A stretch of 64,000 nucleotides of DNA from Erythrobacter rubeus. Lineage in GTDB: Bacteria; Pseudomonadota; Alphaproteobacteria; Sphingomonadales; Sphingomonadaceae. The notes beneath the pieces were generated by a model. It did no database searches. It was not told the DNA's origin and worked only from the letters and a program-made list of their open reading frames with translations. Every line of letters begins with the position of its first letter. Position 1 is the stretch's first letter. The stretch covers positions 1,346,457-1,410,456 of the forward strand of contig NZ_JACXLC010000001.1 in NCBI RefSeq assembly GCF_014705715.1, given 5' to 3'. This document shows positions 51,717 through 61,092 of this stretch, one piece after another. The translations under genes and the position numbers were made by a program.

Positions 51717-53016
51717 TACAGCCAATCCAGCAGCTGGCACGCTAGCCAGCCCATCGGTCTCGCACGAGGCGGATGTGACAGGCCCCACCCGCACGCCGGA
51801 GTTCGAAAAGCGGCTGGCACAGCGCTACCGCTCGGAGCGTAATTTCAAGCTGATGGGTCAGGGCGCGATCGTCTTTTCGGTCGCTGTGCTGATCTTTCTG
51901 CTTGGCAACATGCTGCTCAACGGTGTCGGTGGATTCCAGCGCGCCGAACTGGAAGTGCCAATCGATTTCCCCGAGAGCGGCGTAACCGGCGACGAGGTTT
52001 CGTTGAGTGCGCCTTCAGCTATTCAGGTCCTCGAATTGCAGGGCCTGTCGGAAGTCGTCCAATTCTATGCCGAAGAAGCGCTCGGCGAAGAAGCGGCGAG
52101 CGAACTCAGCCGTGAAGCATGGCGCGATGTCGCGGCTGCCTTGACCGCAGACCCTTCGCTGATCGAGCGATCCGAGACCTTTTACCTGCCTGCATCCTCC
52201 GATCTGGCAGCGGGCCTTGCTGGTGAAGGCTCGCCCGAGATGCAGGCGCTCGCACAGCAATTGCAATCCGAGGGCAAGCTGTCCGAAAACTGGGACGCCG
52301 GGTTCCTCACCCGTTCGGATGCGACGAGCCCGCAGGCAGCGGGTATTTGGGGCGCGCTCAAGGGTTCGATCCTGACGATGATCGTGACTTTCCTCCTGGC
52401 CTTCCCGATCGGCGTTCTGGCGGCGCTGTATCTAGAGGAATATGCGCCGAAGAACCGCTGGACCGATCTCATCGAGGTGTCGATCAACAACCTCGCCGCT
52501 GTTCCTTCGATCATATTCGGTTTGTTGGGCCTCGCGGTCTTCCTATGGCTGTTCCCGAACTATCGTTCGGCCCCTTTGATCGGGGGTATGACGCTCGCGC
52601 TGATGACGATGCCGGTCATCGTGATCTCCGGCCGCAACGCGATCAAGGCGGTGCCGCCTTCGATCCGCGACGGCGCGCTCGCAGTAGGCGCATCGCCTGT
52701 ACAAGTGGTGTTCCACCACGTTCTCCCGCTCGCCATGCCCGGAATGCTGACCGGCACGATCATCGGCATGGCGCGCGCGCTTGGCGAAACCGCACCGCTA
52801 TTGCTCATCGGGATGCGAGCTTTCGTGGCCACCCCGCCCGATGGCTTCACTTCCCCATCGACAGTGCTGCCGATGCAAATCTTCCTGTGGTCCGATGAGA
52901 TCGACCGTGGGTTCGTCGAGCGCACCAGCGCCGCCATCATCGTCCTTCTGCTGTTCCTCCTCTTGATGAACGGCCTCGCAATCTATCTCCGCAACAAATT
53001 CGAGAAGACCTGGTGA
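51709..53016 (+). CDS. pstA: Phosphate ABC transporter permease PstA
   Basis: The second phosphate channel subunit, 435 aa, with a long periplasmic insertion (about residues 70-215, DUF3333-like) typical of alphaproteobacteria. The core has [30 protein letters not shown], the [19 protein letters not shown] segment and the EAA-like loop [31 protein letters not shown] 51709 lies inside the end of pstC; the in-frame GTG 51700 is an alternative. Its stop overlaps pstB (GTGA). Confidence 0.94.
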   Translation: MSDTANPAAGTLASPSVSHEADVTGPTRTPEFEKRLAQRYRSERNFKLMGQGAIVFSVAVLIFLLGNMLLNGVGGFQRAELEVPIDFPESGVTGDEVSLSAPSAIQVLELQGLSEVVQFYAEEALGEEAASELSREAWRDVAAALTADPSLIERSETFYLPASSDLAAGLAGEGSPEMQALAQQLQSEGKLSENWDAGFLTRSDATSPQAAGIWGALKGSILTMIVTFLLAFPIGVLAALYLEEYAPKNRWTDLIEVSINNLAAVPSIIFGLLGLAVFLWLFPNYRSAPLIGGMTLALMTMPVIVISGRNAIKAVPPSIRDGALAVGASPVQVVFHHVLPLAMPGMLTGTIIGMARALGETAPLLLIGMRAFVATPPDGFTSPSTVLPMQIFLWSDEIDRGFVERTSAAIIVLLLFLLLMNGLAIYLRNKFEKTW

Positions 53017-53801
53017 CAGTAATTCACGACAATATGGAAGACACCGGCGCCAAGATGAAGGCGCGCGATGTCTCGGTCTATTATGGCGACAAGAAAGCGA
53101 TCGATGACGTGTCGATCGACATTTCGCCCGACTACGTGACCGCCTTCATCGGCCCGTCCGGCTGCGGGAAATCGACCTTTCTGCGGTGCTTCAACCGCAT
53201 GAACGACACGATCCCCTCGGCGAAGGTCACGGGATTGATCGAGCTTGACGGTGACGACATTCACTCGAACGCGATGGATGTTGTCCAGCTACGCGCGCGG
53301 GTTGGCATGGTGTTCCAGAAACCCAACCCGTTCCCGAAATCGATCTACGACAACATCGCCTACGGCCCAAAGATCCACGGCCTCGCTGAGAAGAAACCCG
53401 ATCTCGATGCGATTGTCGAAAAGTCTCTCACTCGCGCAGGTTTGTGGGATGAGGTGAAAGACCGGCTTGACGATTCCGGCACCGCATTATCGGGCGGTCA
53501 GCAGCAGCGGCTCTGCATTGCGCGCGCCATCGCCGTCGATCCTGAAGTGATCTTGATGGACGAGCCGGCGTCCGCTCTCGACCCGATCGCCACGGCGAAG
53601 ATCGAGGAATTGATCGACGAGCTTTCTGGCCGCTACGCGATCGTGATCGTGACCCACTCGATGCAGCAGGCCGCCCGTGTCAGTCAGCGCACTGCATTCT
53701 TCCATCTCGGGCAGATCGTGGAATATGGCCGGACTTCTGATATCTTTACTAATCCGATCGAGGATCGCACCAAAGACTATATCACAGGGCGGTACGGCTG
53801 A
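53013..53801 (+). CDS. pstB: Phosphate ABC transporter ATPase PstB
   Basis: The energising ATPase of the Pst importer and part of phosphate sensing to PhoR. The 262-aa protein has Walker [36 protein letters not shown] (signature), [14 protein letters not shown] (Walker B) and the H-loop [12 protein letters not shown]. The start GTG 53013 overlaps the pstA stop; ATG 53034 is also in frame. It overlaps phoU by one base. Confidence 0.96.
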   Translation: MTVIHDNMEDTGAKMKARDVSVYYGDKKAIDDVSIDISPDYVTAFIGPSGCGKSTFLRCFNRMNDTIPSAKVTGLIELDGDDIHSNAMDVVQLRARVGMVFQKPNPFPKSIYDNIAYGPKIHGLAEKKPDLDAIVEKSLTRAGLWDEVKDRLDDSGTALSGGQQQRLCIARAIAVDPEVILMDEPASALDPIATAKIEELIDELSGRYAIVIVTHSMQQAARVSQRTAFFHLGQIVEYGRTSDIFTNPIEDRTKDYITGRYG

Positions 53802-54472
53802 TGGCTGATCATACGGTCAAGGCATTTGACGAAGACATCACGCGGCTTCGCGGCCTCATCGCGGAGATGGGCGGCCTCGCCGAAGTTGCTATCCAGGAAG
53901 CGCTCGATGCCATGGTACGCGGCGACGAGGAACTTGGCGACAGCGTCGTTGCGCGTGACAAGAAGATCGACGCGCTCGAAACCGAAGTCGATAAGCTGGC
54001 TGTCCGCATCATCGCATTACGCGCGCCGATGGCGGACGACCTTCGCGAGGTCATTGCTGCGCTCAAGATTGCAGGCGTTGTCGAGCGGATCGGCGATTAT
54101 TCGAAAAACATCGCCAAGCGCGTTCACATGATCGAAGGCCGCGATCGGTTCGAGCCTCTCACCTTGCTGCCCGCAATGGGCGATCTTGCGGGCGAAATGG
54201 TCCACGATGTGCTGACCGCCTACGCCGCTCGCGATCCCGGCCTAGCGCGCGAAGTCATTGCGACCGATGCCAAGGTCGATGCGTTTTACAACAGCATTTT
54301 CCGTAATCTTGTCAGCCACATGGTCGAAAACCCTGCAACCATTTCCAGCGCGGCACAATTGCTCTTCGTGGCTCGAAATCTGGAACGGATCGGCGATCAC
54401 GCGACGAATGTTGCGGAAATGGTGCACTTTGCTGCAACCGGCTCCTATCCACCTGAGGAAGATCGGCTCTGA
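53801..54472 (+). CDS. phoU: Phosphate signalling regulator PhoU
   Basis: PhoU links the Pst transporter to PhoR and prevents kinase signalling in high phosphate. The 223-aa protein shows two PhoU repeats: [35 protein letters not shown] with ERIGDYSKNIAKR (first repeat) and VARNLERIGDHATNVAEMVHF (second repeat), the E/D-x-x-x-D metal-binding pattern. The ATG overlaps the pstB stop (TGATG), so synthesis is coupled. Confidence 0.95.
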   Translation: MADHTVKAFDEDITRLRGLIAEMGGLAEVAIQEALDAMVRGDEELGDSVVARDKKIDALETEVDKLAVRIIALRAPMADDLREVIAALKIAGVVERIGDYSKNIAKRVHMIEGRDRFEPLTLLPAMGDLAGEMVHDVLTAYAARDPGLAREVIATDAKVDAFYNSIFRNLVSHMVENPATISSAAQLLFVARNLERIGDHATNVAEMVHFAATGSYPPEEDRL

Positions 54473-54589
54473 TCCCATCTCCATGGAAAAAGGCCCGGCG
54501 TCGGTGTCATCAAACGGTAGCCGAACTGAAACATATTCATGGGTATGGCTCCGGTCAGCCCGGAGCACGGGGTTAGGGAGTCAGCGATA

Positions 54590-55279
54590 ATGTCCGCCGC
54601 CAAATTACTCTTGGTCGAAGACGATCCGGCGCTGTCCGAATTGCTCGAATACCGCTTTCAGAACGAAGGGTACGACGTCCGCTCGACCAGCGATGGCGAT
54701 GAGGCGTTGGTGCTTGCCAGCGAAGACGTGCCCGACCTCATCATCCTCGACTGGATGATCGAGGGGACCAGCGGCATCGAGGTATGCCGCCGCCTTCGCC
54801 GCGACAAGGAAACCGCGCACGTTCCGATCATCATGCTCACCGCGCGTGAGGCCGAAGACGACCGCGTTCGCGGCCTGGAAACCGGTGCCGACGACTACCT
54901 AACCAAACCGTTCAGCCCGCGCGAATTGCTGGCGCGGGTCGCAGCAGTGATGCGGCGCATCCGCCCCGCCCTTGCCGGGGAGGTGATCGAGGTCGGCGAC
55001 ATCAAACTCGATCCCGTCGCTCACAAGGTTCAGCGACGCGGGCGGTCACTGCAGCTCGGGCCAACCGAGTACCGCCTGCTGAAGTTCTTCATGGAGAGCC
55101 CGGGACGAGTTTTCAGCCGCGGACAATTGCTAGACGGTGTCTGGGGCACGGGCAGCGATATCGAGCTTCGCACCGTCGATGTTCATATCCGCCGCCTGCG
55201 CAAGGCTATCGTGATCGACGGCGCGAAAGACCCGATCCGAACTGTCCGCTCAGCAGGTTATGCGCTGGAAGTGAATTGA
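54590..55279 (+). CDS. phoB: Phosphate regulon response regulator PhoB
   Basis: An OmpR-type regulator of 229 aa that, when phosphorylated by PhoR, binds Pho boxes. The receiver domain has LLLVEDDPALSEL, phospho-Asp in LIILDWMIEGTSG (residue about 53) and the switch Thr/Lys in MLTAREAEDD and DDYLTKPFSPRELLARV. The winged-helix domain follows (LGPTEYRLLKFFMESPGRVFSRGQLLDGVWG, VDVHIRRLRKAI). ATG 54590 after GGGAG is preferred over 54539. It ends the phoR-pst-phoU-phoB cluster; pstS is not in the window. Confidence 0.95.
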   Translation: MSAAKLLLVEDDPALSELLEYRFQNEGYDVRSTSDGDEALVLASEDVPDLIILDWMIEGTSGIEVCRRLRRDKETAHVPIIMLTAREAEDDRVRGLETGADDYLTKPFSPRELLARVAAVMRRIRPALAGEVIEVGDIKLDPVAHKVQRRGRSLQLGPTEYRLLKFFMESPGRVFSRGQLLDGVWGTGSDIELRTVDVHIRRLRKAIVIDGAKDPIRTVRSAGYALEVN

Positions 55280-55286
55280 AGAGCTG

Positions 55287-56030
55287 TTAGCGGCACACAC
55301 CCGACCAGCGGCTTTCCTGATCGAGATGGAAATGGTCGGCGTGCGCTGCATTGTAGTCGGGTGAAAGCACCGTTGCGAAGACTCCGCATGCTCCGTCTCT
55401 AACCTCGCGCAGAAAGCGCGCCTCGTCATCGGTGCCGTCCCAATCGGCTATCAGGCTGATCCTGGTCCCGTCTTCCAGGACAAATGCCGATATATCGATA
55501 GCGTTGCCGGTCGCGTGTTCGCTCCAGGGACCTTCTTCGCCTCCATAAAGCCGCCTGCATGAATAGGCACCGAGATGCTCCATCCGAGCTAGTTCGCTGC
55601 CGAGGATTTCCCTGGCCGCAGGTCTCACGGTTTTCGTTCGCCATAATTCGAGCGCGGCCGCGACTGGACAAGTGACGATCGGGGTATTGGGTGAGAGTGG
55701 GTAGTCCTCCAGCTGGGTTCGGTCTGGCCGCTCGCAGGCGCCGCTGCCGGTACTTTCAAGCGCGCGGAAGGCAACGTCGCTGCGGTCGAGCGTCACTCGG
55801 CAGAGCTCGACATCGTCCTTGAGAGCTAGCAGCTTGTTCGCAGTAGCCATGCCCACCGGATCGCGCAGGTCGAGCGGAGCCCAGGGATTGTGTTTCGGAT
55901 GCTCGCTGAGCCAGCTCCAGCCCGCAATGCCGATGGCGAAAACGACCAATAATAGCGACAGGATCCGCCGGTCCGCGGTGAAGCGGCCGATGCGGCGACT
56001 GATGCGGGGTTCTCGCGGGCTGCGGCTCAT
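55287..56030 (-). CDS. Extensin-like family protein (predicted peptidase fold)
   Basis: A 247-aa membrane-anchored protein with one N-terminal helix (ILSLLLVVFAIGIAGWSWL). The C-terminal domain has the extensin-like layout: CPVAAALELW, AYSCRRLYGGEEGPWSEHATGNAIDISAF and ADHFHLD. These His and Asp residues match the zinc site of VanY-type D,D-carboxypeptidase folds. A role in cell-wall processing is likely but not shown. It lies between phoB (convergent, 7-bp gap) and dnaE2 (same strand, upstream). Confidence 0.85.
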   Translation of the reverse strand: MSRSPREPRISRRIGRFTADRRILSLLLVVFAIGIAGWSWLSEHPKHNPWAPLDLRDPVGMATANKLLALKDDVELCRVTLDRSDVAFRALESTGSGACERPDRTQLEDYPLSPNTPIVTCPVAAALELWRTKTVRPAAREILGSELARMEHLGAYSCRRLYGGEEGPWSEHATGNAIDISAFVLEDGTRISLIADWDGTDDEARFLREVRDGACGVFATVLSPDYNAAHADHFHLDQESRWSGVCR

Positions 56031-56039
56031 GGCAGGCCC

Positions 56040-59000
56040 CTAGTGAAAATCGCGCGACTTAGGAAGTATCCTCACATTGCGCGGATGAACCCTGGTGTTG
56101 GGAGCACGCACCCGCCCGCGTTTCGGCGCTCCGCTGGCATCGGGCAGTTCATCGATCAGGTCACGCGGGCGGATGGCATGGCCCTCGGCATCGATCAGAT
56201 CGTCTCTTGGGTTCATCACGCGCTTTCCGCCGACCTGAGAAGGCAGCGGCGAATTTACATGATCGGCGCGCGCGATCGGAGCGTTCAACATGTCGTCGGA
56301 CAGGCGGTAAAGCTGATCGGTCGCATCGGTCATGTGGTGCGCGATCACGTGGATGACTTCGTCGTCATACTCGACCCGGCCGCGCACTTCCATCAGCCGC
56401 GCCCCCATCACGACGCGGCGCTGTTTCTCCTTGAGATCAGGCCAGACGACGAGATTGACGACCCCGGTTTCGTCTTCGAGCGTGATGAAGCACACGCCCT
56501 TTGCGCTGCCGGGACGCTGGCGGATCAGAACCACTCCTGCAACCTGCACCATCGAGCGGAACTTGCGATTTCGAAGGTCGCATGCCCGCACGAAGCCGCG
56601 TTCGGTCAGCGATGCGCGCAGAAACGCCATCGGATGCGCTTTCAGGCTGAGGCGCGTGGTCTGGTAATCGGCCACCACCTCTTCGGAGAGCGGCATTTGC
56701 GGTAGATGCGTGTGCGTGCGCTCCGCCCCTTCATCGCGTGTCGCAGCGGCGCGGAACAAAGGAAGATCGGGTCCGGCGATCAGGCTGCGCGCATCCCACA
56801 GTGCTTGCCTGCGCGGCAGGTTCATCGATGTAAAGGCATCGGCAGAAGCAAGCCGTTCCACATGGGGCGGCGTGATGCTTGCTCTTTTGCTCAATGAGCG
56901 GACATCAGCATATGGGCCGTGCGCCTCCCGCTCATCGACTATTTTCGCAGCGATATGCTCTGGCAGGCCATCGATCTGGCGCAGGCCGAGGCGCAAAGCG
57001 AGGTGCTCCGGCCTTCGCGTCTCTGCGTCCCCACCCGACCCGGTATCCTCCAGCGTGCAGTTCCATTCGCTTGCATTGACATCCGCTGGCAGCACCTCGA
57101 CCCCGTGCTCCCTGGCATCGCGTACGATCTGCGCGGGCGCGTAAAAACCCATGGGCTGCGAATTGAGAAGCGCCGCTGCGAATGTCGCCGGATAATGGCA
57201 TTTGAGCCAGCTCGATATGTAAACGAGATGCGCAAAGGAAGCCGCATGGCTTTCCGGGAAACCATACTCGCCAAAGCCCTTGATCTGATTGAAGCAGCGC
57301 TGCGAGAATTCGGGATCGTAGCCGCGCCCGACCATCTTCCCGACCATCAGATCCTGAAGCTCGTCGACCATCCCGCGAGAACGAAACGTCGCCATTGCCT
57401 TACGCAGGCGGTTGGCCTCTTTCGATGTGAATTTCGCTGCATCGAGGGCGATCTTCATCGCCTGTTCCTGAAAGATCGGGACACCGTAAGTGCGCTTCAG
57501 AATGGATTGTAGTTCATCTTGAGGCCCCTGATCCGGCGCAGGGCTCGGCATGTCGAACCGGAAGTTCTCCCCCATTTCCCGCTTCAGCCGGCGCTGTTTG
57601 AGATAGGGATGGACCATATCGCCCTGGATCGGACCGGGGCGGACGATGGCGACCTGCACGACGAGATCGTAAAACTCGCGTGGTCGCAGGCGCGGTAGCA
57701 TGTTCATCTGCGCGCGGCTTTCGACCTGAAACACGCCGAGGGAGTCGCCCTTGCACAGCATGTCATACACCGCCGGATCCTCGGCCGGGACGGTTGCCAT
57801 GGTCAGATCCGGACCGTGATGACCCCGCAGCAAATCAAGGCCCTTGGCAATGCAGGTGAGCATACCAAGCGCCAGCACGTCGATCTTGAAAATGCCCAGA
57901 TCATCGATGTCGTCCTTGTCCCATTCGATGAAACTGCGATCGGGCATGGCGCCGTTCCCGATCGGCACCGTCTCGGTCAACGGGCTGTCGGTGAGGATGA
58001 AGCCCCCCACATGCTGGCTGAGATGGCGCGGCATGCCGATCATCTGCTCGGTCAGCTTGAGCACCCGCCGCAAATGCGGGTCTGCAAGGTTCAGGCCCGT
58101 TTCCTCCGCATGCTTTTCATCGATCCCTTCGCCCCACGAACCCCACACCGTTTTTGCGAGCGCGGCGGTGACATCCTCGCTCAACCCCATCGCTTTTCCG
58201 ACTTCGCGGATCGCCATGCGCGGGCGGTAATGGATCACAGTGGCGCACAGCCCAGCCTTGGTGCGACCATACTTGTCATAGATGTGCTGGATCACCTCCT
58301 CGCGCCGCTCATGCTCGAAATCGACGTCGATATCGGGCGGCTCCGTGCGTTCTTCGGAGATGAAGCGGTCGAACAGCAGCTGGTGCTTGGTGGGATCGAC
58401 TTCGGTGATGCCGAGGCAGTAACAGACCGCCGAATTCGCCGCACTGCCCCGCCCTTGGCACAGGATCGGCGGGTTTTGGGAACGCGCGAAATCGATGATC
58501 TCCTTGATAGTCAGGAAATAGCGGGCGATCTCAAGCTTGGCGATCAGCGCAAGCTCCTTCTCGATGGTTTCCGTGACTGTTTCGGGGACGCCATCCGGAT
58601 AACGCCATGCCGCCCCCTCGAAAGCCTGCTGCGCGAGATAATCCTGGGCAGACATACCACCCGGATAATCGCGGCTTGGATATTCGTATTTCAGATCGCT
58701 CAGGGAAAAGTCGCACGCATCGGCGACCTTGCGGGCGCTTCGGATGGCGTGCGGCCAGCGGGTGAAAAGGCGCACCATTTCCTGAGGTGATTTGAGGTGC
58801 CGTTCAGCATTCGCGTGAAGCAAGTGACCTGCTTCCGCCACGGTCGTCTTGTTCGCAATCGCCGTCATCACGTCCTGCAGGGGGCGGCGTTCGGGGGTGT
58901 GGTAATGCACATCATTGGTGGCGAGCAGCGCGAGACCGTTTGCGCGTGCGAGTGCATCGAGCCGGTCGATCCGCGCGACATCGTCACCGCAGTAGAGGTG

Positions 59001-59630
59001 GCTTGCCGCGAGGTGCCGCAGGGTCGGGAGCTGCGCTGTAAGGTGCGGCAGGATTTCGGGGAACGGAGCGGTCAGTTTGACCCGATCCCGTTCATCCCCA
59101 TCGGGCCGCAGCGGGACGACATTGTCCTCGACGCGGATTGTGATGCGCTTTTCCAGGTCATCGGGCGGAAGCAGGATCAGCTGCACCCCTTCCGAATGCT
59201 GCGCCAGCATGGAGAGGTCGATCTCGCACACGCCCTTTTCCTGCCAATCTCCACTTAGCGTCTGCATCCGGCCCGCACTGATCAGGCGGCAGAGACGGCC
59301 ATAGGCAGCGCGGTCACGCGGATAGGCGAGGAAGTGCAGTCCCTCGACCGTTTCGATCCGGGTGCCGATCACCGGGCGCAATTTGAGCGTTGTCGCCTCG
59401 GTGTGAATGCGCACCACGCCTGCCATGGAATTGGCATCGGCGATGCCTATCGCATCATAGCCAAGCATGCGCGCAGTCATCACGAGGTCCACCGCATCCG
59501 ACGCTCCGCGCAGAAAGCTGAAACAGCTTACAAGGCCTAACTCGACGAACGGTGCGCGCTCCGGCACATCGATCAGGTCGGGATCGATTTCCAGCGTGCG
59601 TTTGTCGGGAGTGAGCGGTGCATCCGGCAT
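56040..59630 (-). CDS. dnaE2: Error-prone DNA polymerase III alpha, DnaE2
   Basis: A 1196-aa C-family polymerase for damage-tolerant and mutagenic synthesis, acting with ImuA and ImuB. The N-terminal PHP domain starts VELGLVSCFSFLRGASDAVDLV; its usual metal-binding residues look degenerate. The polymerase core has QGRGSAANSAVCYCLGI, the catalytic Asp pair in PPDIDVDFEHERREEV and IFKIDVLALGML. Then come GFPESHAASFAHLVY (helix-hairpin region) and a C-terminal OB domain (VQVAGVVLIRQRPGSAKGVCFITLED). It lies one base after the UdgX fusion gene, so it is in one operon with the LexA-box-led radical SAM gene. Confidence 0.96.
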   Translation of the reverse strand: MPDAPLTPDKRTLEIDPDLIDVPERAPFVELGLVSCFSFLRGASDAVDLVMTARMLGYDAIGIADANSMAGVVRIHTEATTLKLRPVIGTRIETVEGLHFLAYPRDRAAYGRLCRLISAGRMQTLSGDWQEKGVCEIDLSMLAQHSEGVQLILLPPDDLEKRITIRVEDNVVPLRPDGDERDRVKLTAPFPEILPHLTAQLPTLRHLAASHLYCGDDVARIDRLDALARANGLALLATNDVHYHTPERRPLQDVMTAIANKTTVAEAGHLLHANAERHLKSPQEMVRLFTRWPHAIRSARKVADACDFSLSDLKYEYPSRDYPGGMSAQDYLAQQAFEGAAWRYPDGVPETVTETIEKELALIAKLEIARYFLTIKEIIDFARSQNPPILCQGRGSAANSAVCYCLGITEVDPTKHQLLFDRFISEERTEPPDIDVDFEHERREEVIQHIYDKYGRTKAGLCATVIHYRPRMAIREVGKAMGLSEDVTAALAKTVWGSWGEGIDEKHAEETGLNLADPHLRRVLKLTEQMIGMPRHLSQHVGGFILTDSPLTETVPIGNGAMPDRSFIEWDKDDIDDLGIFKIDVLALGMLTCIAKGLDLLRGHHGPDLTMATVPAEDPAVYDMLCKGDSLGVFQVESRAQMNMLPRLRPREFYDLVVQVAIVRPGPIQGDMVHPYLKQRRLKREMGENFRFDMPSPAPDQGPQDELQSILKRTYGVPIFQEQAMKIALDAAKFTSKEANRLRKAMATFRSRGMVDELQDLMVGKMVGRGYDPEFSQRCFNQIKGFGEYGFPESHAASFAHLVYISSWLKCHYPATFAAALLNSQPMGFYAPAQIVRDAREHGVEVLPADVNASEWNCTLEDTGSGGDAETRRPEHLALRLGLRQIDGLPEHIAAKIVDEREAHGPYADVRSLSKRASITPPHVERLASADAFTSMNLPRRQALWDARSLIAGPDLPLFRAAATRDEGAERTHTHLPQMPLSEEVVADYQTTRLSLKAHPMAFLRASLTERGFVRACDLRNRKFRSMVQVAGVVLIRQRPGSAKGVCFITLEDETGVVNLVVWPDLKEKQRRVVMGARLMEVRGRVEYDDEVIHVIAHHMTDATDQLYRLSDDMLNAPIARADHVNSPLPSQVGGKRVMNPRDDLIDAEGHAIRPRDLIDELPDASGAPKRGRVRAPNTRVHPRNVRILPKSRDFH

Positions 59631-59631
59631 A

Positions 59632-61092
59632 TTATGCCTCTTGCTGCGCGAGCCGCTCTCTTACCGCTGCTAGGTCGGCTTCGAAAAGTGCGGCCTGCTT
59701 TTCCTGCGCCTCGCCATCGAGCCTCAGCAGGTAGGAAGGGTGTGCGGTCACCCACAGTTCCGTCCCGCCTTCAAGCGGGATTGGTTCGCCTCGCACTTTC
59801 GAAATGCTCACCGTCTTGCCGAGCAGGCTGCGCGCCGCACTCGCGCCCAATGCGAGGATCAGGCGCGGTTTGACAATGTCGCGTTCGGCTTCGAGCCACC
59901 AGCGGCAGGTGTCGATTTCCTTCGCCTGCGGGCTCTGGTGAATGCGCCGCTTGCCGCGCTGCACGTATTTGAAATGCTTCACGGCGTTGGTGACGTAGGT
60001 TTCGGAGCGCTCGATGCCGGTGCGTGTCAGATATTCGTCGAGCAGCTGTCCCGCCGGACCGATGAAGGGCCTCCCCCCCTGATCCTCTTGGTCGCCCGGC
60101 TGCTCGCCGACAATCATCAGGGAAGCGCGCCGCGGCCCCTCGCCCATCACGGCCTGATTATGCAGCTCCCCGATCGGACACTTGCGGCATTTTTCTATTG
60201 CCGTGCCGATCGCACCCAGGGTCTCGGGCTTATCCTCGAATTCGAGTGCGCCGGTCTCCACCATGTTCGCTTCCCTTGCCTGCGCCCCGGCGATGAGATC
60301 GGGGATCAGCTCGGCCTCGGGCATGTTTTTCCAGTACTTCTTGGGCATCTCGGAGAGCATGGCCCCGACCTTCAAACGCGCCGGGTTGAAAATTGAAGCG
60401 TAGTAAGATTTCCAGAGATCCTCGACCGGATCGCCTTGCGGCGCATCACTGCGCTGGGCCGGACCGCTTTCGCGCATCGTCTCGCCGTCCCAGTGGATGC
60501 AGCCGCGCGGTGTCAGGATCGACCAGTTCATGTTGGAAAAGCGGCGCATGAAGAACCCGGCATTGGCGCGCACAATGTGGTGATCGGGCTCGAACCAGGC
60601 GACGTAGTGCTCGGCCCCGTCCTCACTCTCCACTTCGCGGAAACGAACGAAGGCATGCATCTTGTGGCTATCGCGGCGCACCGATTTGTCGAGCTCTTCG
60701 ATCCGGCGGACGTCGAGATCGGCCTTGTCCTCCATCGCGCGCGGGTTTGACTGAAGCCGCCACAATACGCGGTAGAGCAAGCTGAAACGCTCCGGGTCAG
60801 AATGGAGCGCGGCGTTGCGGGCCAGCTTCATGAAGCGCTTCGACGCCCGCACAGGCCGCGCATCCTTTCCCGGTGTCGGCAGACGTTTCTGGCGGCGAGC
60901 AGGCCCTTCCTGAGCAAAAAGATCGCCCGTGCCGCCCGGCTCGATCCAGCTGACCCGATCGGGCGGCACATCGCACTGGATCAGGCTGCGCGCCCGCTCT
61001 CGCCAAAAGGCGAAATCATCGGGCGCCGGCAGGTTGACGACATAATGCGCGCCGAGAGACGCGTTCTGCACATTTCCTCTCTGGGCCCTCAT
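59632..61092 (-). CDS. DUF4130-UdgX fusion, uracil-DNA repair protein
   Basis: A two-part protein of 486 aa. The N-terminal half (residues about 1-245) is the DUF4130/TIGR03915-type domain found with a radical SAM partner. The C-terminal half is UdgX, a family-4-like uracil-DNA glycosylase that in mycobacteria forms a covalent bond with abasic DNA after uracil removal. It has CRKCPIGELHNQAV, GEQPGDQEDQGGRPFIGPAG, the diagnostic insert GKRRIHQSP with the reactive His, and HPSYLLR. ATG 61092 shares a base with the upstream stop (TGATG). Confidence 0.92.
   Translation of the reverse strand: MRAQRGNVQNASLGAHYVVNLPAPDDFAFWRERARSLIQCDVPPDRVSWIEPGGTGDLFAQEGPARRQKRLPTPGKDARPVRASKRFMKLARNAALHSDPERFSLLYRVLWRLQSNPRAMEDKADLDVRRIEELDKSVRRDSHKMHAFVRFREVESEDGAEHYVAWFEPDHHIVRANAGFFMRRFSNMNWSILTPRGCIHWDGETMRESGPAQRSDAPQGDPVEDLWKSYYASIFNPARLKVGAMLSEMPKKYWKNMPEAELIPDLIAGAQAREANMVETGALEFEDKPETLGAIGTAIEKCRKCPIGELHNQAVMGEGPRRASLMIVGEQPGDQEDQGGRPFIGPAGQLLDEYLTRTGIERSETYVTNAVKHFKYVQRGKRRIHQSPQAKEIDTCRWWLEAERDIVKPRLILALGASAARSLLGKTVSISKVRGEPIPLEGGTELWVTAHPSYLLRLDGEAQEKQAALFEADLAAVRERLAQQEA

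Noticed and set aside
57816..58790. Plus-strand frame of 324 codons inside dnaE2
   Set aside because: It is antisense to the conserved polymerase core of dnaE2 and has no domain or start context.
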